From NCBI GenBank assembly GCA_965276765.1, contig OZ255627.1:310001-374000 (forward strand): a stretch of DNA of 64,000 nucleotides, in the 5' to 3' direction. This document shows, piece by piece, positions 59,570 to 64,000 of this stretch. Position numbers and translations under genes: made by a program. This DNA is from G965276765 sp965276765 (lineage in GTDB: Bacteria > Actinomycetota > Acidimicrobiia > Acidimicrobiales > Palsa-688). The notes under the pieces were generated by a model. The model did no database searches. It was not told the origin of the DNA and saw only the letters and a list, made by a program, of their open reading frames with translations. The number at the start of each line of letters is the position of its first letter. Within the stretch, counting starts at the first letter, position 1.

Positions 59570-62019
59570 CGGGAACGAACGTCCCCGACGCCGTGGTCGA
59601 CCCGGCGGCACCGGCGGCCCGCTCCGAGCTCCTCGTCCGCTTTCCTCCACGGCCGGCCGCCTCCTCGTGGCCGCTGACGCTGGCGCCTCGCGCGGCGATG
59701 GTGCAGCGGCTGTTCTCGCCGCCGTTCGCTCTCGAGAACCGCTTCAGCCAGCAGAGTCGTCGCCTCGGTGTCTTGGCCGTCGTGAGCTGGCTGCAGGCCC
59801 GGGCCGGCGGGACCTGGCAGGAGCGGTGGCTGGCCAGTGGCGCCGAGACGGTGGCGGACTGGCGGACTCTCGTCGACCCTTCCGACGGACAAGCCGGGCC
59901 GGGCGCCGCCCGGCCGCTCGGACATCTCGCCCCCGGCTTGTTGGTGATGATCGGCGCGGACGTGATCCGGCCGAGTCTGCCGTTCCTGCTTGCCTCGGCA
60001 GGGACGCGCCGCAATCTCGCGCTCGAGATGGCCCGCACCCGCGACCCGGAGGGTTTCGCTGCGCTCGTCGGTTCCGTCAACGACGGCGCTGTTGGGCTCC
60101 AGGCCGGCCAGCAAGCGCTGACGCGCATTGCGTGCGTCCTCGCCGCGAAAGGCGGCCTCGTCGCCGAGGTGACCGTCGGGGACTGCGTCGAGCTGCTGGA
60201 GCTCGCCCGTCAGATGCGCGGCGAGGCCGAGGGTCGTGCCGGCAGCCCGCTGTTCTACCAACTGCTGCGCGACGCCGCTGCGCTCGGCGCCGACGCGCCG
60301 GCGACGCTGCGGGTCTTCTCGGGGCGCGGCCAGCCGAGCTGCGCACAGCTCATCGACCGCTACCGCCTTGCGTGTCGGCCGGTGCGCGACGTCCTCGTCG
60401 ACTACCTCGCCGAGCGGCAGCCCTCGGTCGATTTTTCGTCGCTGCAGCGCTTCGCCTACCTGCTCGGCAAGCTGTTTTGGGCCGATCTCGAGGCCCACCA
60501 CCCTGGCATCGACTCCCTGAAGCTCCCCCGGGAGGTCGCGGCGGCGTGGAAGCAGCGGGTGATGATGAGGACGAGGGCCGGCTCGACGACGGCCCGCTTC
60601 GATGGCCGGAGCGTCCTCGGCGCGGTGCGCGCCTTCTACCTCGATCTCGCCGAGTGGGCCGAGGAGGACCCCGGGCGGTGGGGGCCGTGGGCCGTGCGCT
60701 GCCCGGTCAGCGCGAGCGACGTCTCGCACAAGAAGGACCGTCTGCGACGCAAGTCCCGCATGGATCAGCGCACCAGGGAGCGCCTCCCGGTGCTGCCGAC
60801 CCTCGTGGCGTTCGTCGAGGCCGAACGGCATCGAGCCGCCGAGCTGCTCGCCGCAGCCGCAGCGGCCGAACAAGGCGAGGTGTTCAGCGCGGCGGGCGAG
60901 ACGCTTCGCCGGCCGGTGATGCGGACGACCACGACCGGGCGGGTCTGGGCCGCAGAGTTCGACAGCGGCCGGCGGCGCGACCTCACCTTCGCCGAGCACC
61001 GGGCCTTTTGGACCTGGGCGATGGTCGAGGTGCTCCGCCACACCGGCATCCGCATCGAGGAGCTCACCGAGCTGTCGCACCACAGTCTCGTCCGATACCG
61101 GCTCCCGACGACCGGCGAACTTGTCCCGCTGTTACAGATCGCCCCCTCGAAGACCGATCAAGAGCGGCTCCTCGTCGTCTCACCCGAGCTCGCCGACGTG
61201 CTCGCCGCGATCGTCGGCCGGGTCCGCGACACCGAGGGGCGTGTCCCGCTCGTCGTGTCCTACGACAAGAACGAACGGGTCTACCTTGCGCCGATGCCGC
61301 TGCTGTTCCAGTGCCGCCGCCGGCTCGAGGACCAGCCGGTCTCGGAGACGGCCCTACGGCAATACCTCGACCACGCCCTTGTGAAGATCGGCGTCATCGG
61401 CCCGGACGGCCGGACCCTGCGCTACACCTTCCACGACTTCCGCCGAATGTTCATCACCGACGCGATCCTCCACGGAATGCCACCGCACATCGCCCAGCTC
61501 GTGGCCGGACACCGCGACATCAACACCACCATGGGTTACAAGGCCGTCTACCCCGAAGAGGTGATCAGCGGCCACCGTGCCTTCATCAACCGCCGCCGGG
61601 CGTTGCGGCCCGCCGAGGAATATCGGGTGCCGACCGACGAGGAGTGGGAGGAGTTCCTCGGGCATTTCTCCCGGCGCAAAGTGGCGCTCGGTGAGTGCGG
61701 CCGCTCCTACGCGACGCCGTGCATCCACGAGCACAGCTGCCTGCGCTGCCCGCTGCTCCGCCCCGACCCCGTCGAGCGGTCACGGCTGGTCGAGATCCGC
61801 GACAACCTCCTCGAGCGCATCAACGAGGCCGAGTCCAACGGCTGGCTCGGCGAGGCCGAGGGCCTACGCGTGAGCCTCGACGGTGCGCGCGAGAAACTCG
61901 CCCAGATGGACCTCATCGCCGAGCGGCGCACCAACTCGGTCAACCTCGGCATGCCCACCTTCGCCGAAGTCGCGCGAACATCGACCGCCGCCAACGCGGG
62001 CAACCCCCAAGCATGCTGA
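59566..62019 (+). CDS. Tyrosine recombinase 2, large form with C-terminal Cys/His domain (Tn554 TnpB-like)
   Basis: The 817-residue protein has a long N-terminal region (1-470) with no clear motif. The recombinase catalytic domain follows, with R496 (TGIRIEELTEL), K529 (APSKTDQERL), H623 and R626 (FHDFRRMF), H649 (VAGHRDINTT) and Y658 (MGYKAVYP). C-terminal to it is a Cys/His-rich patch (C711, C719, C725, C728, H721, H723) followed by a long helix. The start overlaps the first recombinase gene by four bases. The size and the CIHEHSCLRCPLLRPDP patch suggest a TnpB-like partner recombinase. Confidence 0.88.
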   Translation: MTGTNVPDAVVDPAAPAARSELLVRFPPRPAASSWPLTLAPRAAMVQRLFSPPFALENRFSQQSRRLGVLAVVSWLQARAGGTWQERWLASGAETVADWRTLVDPSDGQAGPGAARPLGHLAPGLLVMIGADVIRPSLPFLLASAGTRRNLALEMARTRDPEGFAALVGSVNDGAVGLQAGQQALTRIACVLAAKGGLVAEVTVGDCVELLELARQMRGEAEGRAGSPLFYQLLRDAAALGADAPATLRVFSGRGQPSCAQLIDRYRLACRPVRDVLVDYLAERQPSVDFSSLQRFAYLLGKLFWADLEAHHPGIDSLKLPREVAAAWKQRVMMRTRAGSTTARFDGRSVLGAVRAFYLDLAEWAEEDPGRWGPWAVRCPVSASDVSHKKDRLRRKSRMDQRTRERLPVLPTLVAFVEAERHRAAELLAAAAAAEQGEVFSAAGETLRRPVMRTTTTGRVWAAEFDSGRRRDLTFAEHRAFWTWAMVEVLRHTGIRIEELTELSHHSLVRYRLPTTGELVPLLQIAPSKTDQERLLVVSPELADVLAAIVGRVRDTEGRVPLVVSYDKNERVYLAPMPLLFQCRRRLEDQPVSETALRQYLDHALVKIGVIGPDGRTLRYTFHDFRRMFITDAILHGMPPHIAQLVAGHRDINTTMGYKAVYPEEVISGHRAFINRRRALRPAEEYRVPTDEEWEEFLGHFSRRKVALGECGRSYATPCIHEHSCLRCPLLRPDPVERSRLVEIRDNLLERINEAESNGWLGEAEGLRVSLDGAREKLAQMDLIAERRTNSVNLGMPTFAEVARTSTAANAGNPQAC

Positions 62020-62069
62020 CCTGCCAGATGAGCGCTCTATGCCCGGGCCTCGCGTAGTTCGGAGAAGAC

Positions 62070-63002
62070 GTGTGCGACGCGGCGTGGCTGGCCGAACTGT
62101 TAGAGCATGGTTTGTTGCGGGGCTCGTTCGTGCCGCCACCGGCCGTCCGTCGACTCCGGGACCTGACCCGCTATCGCAAACGGATGATCCAGGCGCATAC
62201 CTCGGAGGTCCAAAGAGTGCAAAAGACGCTGGAAGACGCGGGGATCAAGCTCGACTCGGTCGCCTCGGACATCTTGGGCGTGTCGGGCCGGGCGATGCTG
62301 CGGGCCCTCATCGCCGGCGAACGCGACCCGGAAGTACTCGCCGAGCTGGCCAAGGGACGGCTACGCGCGAAAATCCCCCAGCTACGCCAGGCGCTGCGGG
62401 GCCGTTTCGAGGCCCACCACGCCCTGCTCATCGGCCTGTCACTTGACCACTTGGAGCAACTGGAGCGCTCTATCGACGCCCTCGACACCCAAGTAGACGC
62501 GGTGATGGCCCCTTTCGAGACCGCCCGTGACCACCTCGACACGATCACCGGGGTCGGCAAACGGGCCGCCGAGGTCATCATCGCCGAGATCGGTGTCGAC
62601 ATGTCGGTCTTCCCCACCGCCGGCCACCTGGCGTCATGGGCCGGGCGCTGCCCGGGCAACAACATCACCGGCGGCAAACGCCACTCGGGCAAAACCACCA
62701 AGGGCGACATCTGGCTCGGTGACATGCTCACCGAGTGCGCCTGGGCCGCCGCCCGAAGCCGCGACACCTACCTCTCCGCGCAGTTCTGGCGCCTAGCGAA
62801 ACGGATCGGCAAGAAGAGAGCAGCCATCGCCGTGGGCCACTCCATCCTGATTATCGCCTGGCATCTCCTCACCGACGACTGCGACTACAACGACCTCGGC
62901 GGCGACTACTTCGCCACCCGCGACGCCGACCGAGCCCGACAACGCGCCGTGGCCCAACTCCAAGCCCTCGGCTACCACGTCGAACTCCAAACCGCCGCAT
63001 AA
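62070..63002 (+). pseudogene. IS110 transposase, C-terminal fragment
   Basis: This 310-codon frame starts exactly after the nested element with VCDAAWLAELLEHGLLRGSF, supplying the fourth acidic residue (VCD). It continues through the coiled-coil region to the Transposase_20 domain. In the latter, WAGRCPGNNITGGKRHSGK occupies the region of the catalytic serine. By my alignment a Thr (ITGG) stands where many relatives have Ser, which could mean an inactive or variant enzyme. Rejoined with the N-terminal fragment the protein has 410 residues, the family length. Confidence 0.9.
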
Positions 63003-63082
63003 CCGACACCGCGGCCCACCCAAACACCCGGCCCGGCGCAAACCACACCGGTGAGTGGGTTCACCCGTGATTCTCCTATCAG

Positions 63083-63094
63083 TGGGCAAAGAAA
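63083..63094. repeat. Right part of the interrupted hairpin
   Basis: TGGGCAAAGAAA completes the right arm of the hairpin begun at 57700. The region 63003-63082 just before it is the 80-bp right end of the IS110 element, with no gene. Confidence 0.88.
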
Positions 63095-63123
63095 GCTCAT
63101 TGGATTGACCGGATGGCGTCGAG

Positions 63124-63999
63124 CTACAGGCCCCGGATCGCCGGGACGGCACCGTCGGCGGCGTCGAGCCCGAAGAACCAGTCGTGATCGCTCCGGTGAA
63201 CGAAGGGGTGATGGTCGACGCCGCTTCGGGGACGGAGGTTGTGGCCCAGCTGAGCGAGGACCAGGTCGCTCGCCGAGGGGTTGACCCCCCGCCCCCAGGA
63301 CCAGACGTGCCCGGAGCCGGCGTAGAGCGCGTACTGCAGGTGGGTGCCCGCCCGGCAACGCGACCACGTCATGATCGTCGTCGTTCCCTGCCGCCTCGTG
63401 ACCGGGAGACCGACGCACCCGTCGAGGCGCTCCCACGTCGCGACGGTCGCGGTCACGGTCGGGCCGCGGTAGCCGTCGATGGTGTTGCGCCGCTGGCGGC
63501 CGAAGCGCAGGAGCGGGTCGTGGCTCCTGGCCACGATCTCGATGTTGAGCGGGTGCAGGTGCCGGCAGCCCATAACGGGGACGGCCTCGACGGCCGCCAT
63601 CCCCGAGAACGTTCCTGGCAGGGCACACGCCGCCCGGTAGGCCATCCGTCCACCGTTGCTGAACCCGAGGGCGTACACCTTGGATCGGGCCGCGCCCGGA
63701 TTTTCGGCGAGGACCTGCCGGACCACGGCGGCCAGGAAGGCCACGTCGTCGACGTGGTGGACGTGGGCGAACCAACAACACCCGCCGGCGTCCCACGACT
63801 CTCCGATCCCCGCCGGGTACACGAGCACGGCAGGACCGGCGAGGCTCGGCAGACCGGTGGCACGAACCATCTGGGCGGGGTTCATGTGATGGCCGTGCAG
63901 GGCGACGTACACAGGGAGCCGGCCCGGGCCCTTCGCCGCCGAGCGCGGCGCGAGCTGGACGTAATACCGTTCGAGACCACCAACGTGGAGCACGTGCAC
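63124..63999 (-). CDS. PHB depolymerase/LpqC-family esterase (5' end beyond window)
   Basis: This alpha/beta-hydrolase carries the nucleophile elbow GFSNGGRMAY and an N-terminal VYVALHGHHMNP oxyanion segment. WDAGGCCWFAHVHHVDDVAF precedes the elbow, and the catalytic His probably lies in AGSGHVWSWGRG. The family includes polyhydroxybutyrate depolymerases and feruloyl esterases. The signal sequence is not visible because the gene probably begins beyond the right edge. The stop is a TAG at 63124. Confidence 0.8.
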   Translation of the reverse strand: MHVLHVGGLERYYVQLAPRSAAKGPGRLPVYVALHGHHMNPAQMVRATGLPSLAGPAVLVYPAGIGESWDAGGCCWFAHVHHVDDVAFLAAVVRQVLAENPGAARSKVYALGFSNGGRMAYRAACALPGTFSGMAAVEAVPVMGCRHLHPLNIEIVARSHDPLLRFGRQRRNTIDGYRGPTVTATVATWERLDGCVGLPVTRRQGTTTIMTWSRCRAGTHLQYALYAGSGHVWSWGRGVNPSASDLVLAQLGHNLRPRSGVDHHPFVHRSDHDWFFGLDAADGAVPAIRGL

Positions 64000-64000
64000 G

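Larger units (their letters stand above)
58249..62069 (+). mobile_element. Nested two-recombinase element inside the IS110 transposase
   Basis: The 3821-bp insert splits the codon run KTD|VCD of the transposase. GAC is present at both junctions (58246-58248 and 62067-62069), so the original frame is restored exactly if the insert and one GAC are removed. The ends carry a 9-bp inverted repeat, CCGAACTAC at 58256-58264 and GTAGTTCGG at 62054-62062. The only genes are two overlapping tyrosine recombinases, with no cargo. The pairing resembles the TnpA/TnpB part of Tn554-type transposons, but no TnpC-like gene is present. Confidence 0.8.
57737..63082 (+). mobile_element. IS110-family insertion sequence, interrupted by a nested element
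   Basis: The boundaries come from the split hairpin: the left flank ends AAAAG and the right flank resumes TGGGC, with AG present at both junctions (57735-57736 and 63081-63082). Without the nested 3821 bp the element is 1525 bp, typical of IS110. It has no terminal inverted repeats, as expected for this family. It carries a leader of about 210 bp, a DEDD transposase split in two, and an 80-bp right end. Insertion into a palindrome fits known IS110/IS1111 habits. Confidence 0.85.

Noticed and set aside
59013..61694. An 893-codon plus-strand frame
   Set aside because: It is a shadow in a different frame of the two tyrosine recombinases, which have complete catalytic motifs.

Overview
The window is GC-rich and reads as one chromosomal segment of a high-GC actinobacterium. 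Actinobacterial markers are mshA (mycothiol synthesis) beside a YbjN-domain gene, a mycothiol-dependent-isomerase-like protein, a mycoredoxin-like protein, a BldC-like regulator, an RsiG-like protein and a rex-led tetrapyrrole operon. An Acidimicrobiia-like lineage is my guess from gene content and order; no rRNA or phylogenetic marker is present to settle it.

Layout. Positions 1-31.2 kb are core chromosome. Complex I genes (nuoB partial, nuoA) and a Rieske protein lie at the left edge. After a mixed stretch (GNAT, LD-carboxypeptidase, C-S lyase, pentapeptide protein, geranylgeranyl-reductase-like flavoprotein) comes a long minus-strand block. It carries rex, a precorrin-2 dehydrogenase, hemA, hemC, a cobA-hemD fusion, hemB and hemL, the path from glutamyl-tRNA to uroporphyrinogen III and the siroheme branch. 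Upstream of it lie bldC, proC, ybjN, mshA, an Xre regulator, an RsiG-like c-di-GMP-motif protein and a MoaD/ThiS protein. Many of these unrelated genes carry short in-frame tandem repeats.

At 31.3 kb sits an intact tRNA-Lys(UUU). Its 3' end is repeated perfectly over 40 bp at 46.2 kb. The 14.9 kb between is therefore read as a tRNA-anchored genomic island. It has no recognisable integrase and is rich in stress and regulatory functions: a Tat-exported ferritin-like protein beside a class F-like sortase, a STAS protein, two GAF-ANTAR regulators plus a GAF remnant, PRC-barrel proteins, an ECF sigma factor and a second sigma-region-4-like protein, a YihY membrane protein and a fatty acid desaturase.

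Positions 46.2-57.7 kb return to chromosome: a FUSC-type membrane protein, a glutathione-independent formaldehyde-dehydrogenase-like enzyme, succinate-semialdehyde dehydrogenase, a decayed NrfD/Fe-S locus, a DUF2231-Rieske fusion and NhaA.

Positions 57.7-63.1 kb hold a nested mobile-element structure. An IS110-family element is inserted inside a 17-bp-stem hairpin whose two halves can be rejoined exactly. A second copy of this hairpin family is intact at 7.46 kb. The IS110 transposase is itself split, between the third and fourth acidic residues of its DEDD site, by a 3.8 kb element carrying only two large overlapping tyrosine recombinases. The leader upstream of the transposase is a candidate bridge RNA. 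The window ends in a partial PHB-depolymerase-like esterase.
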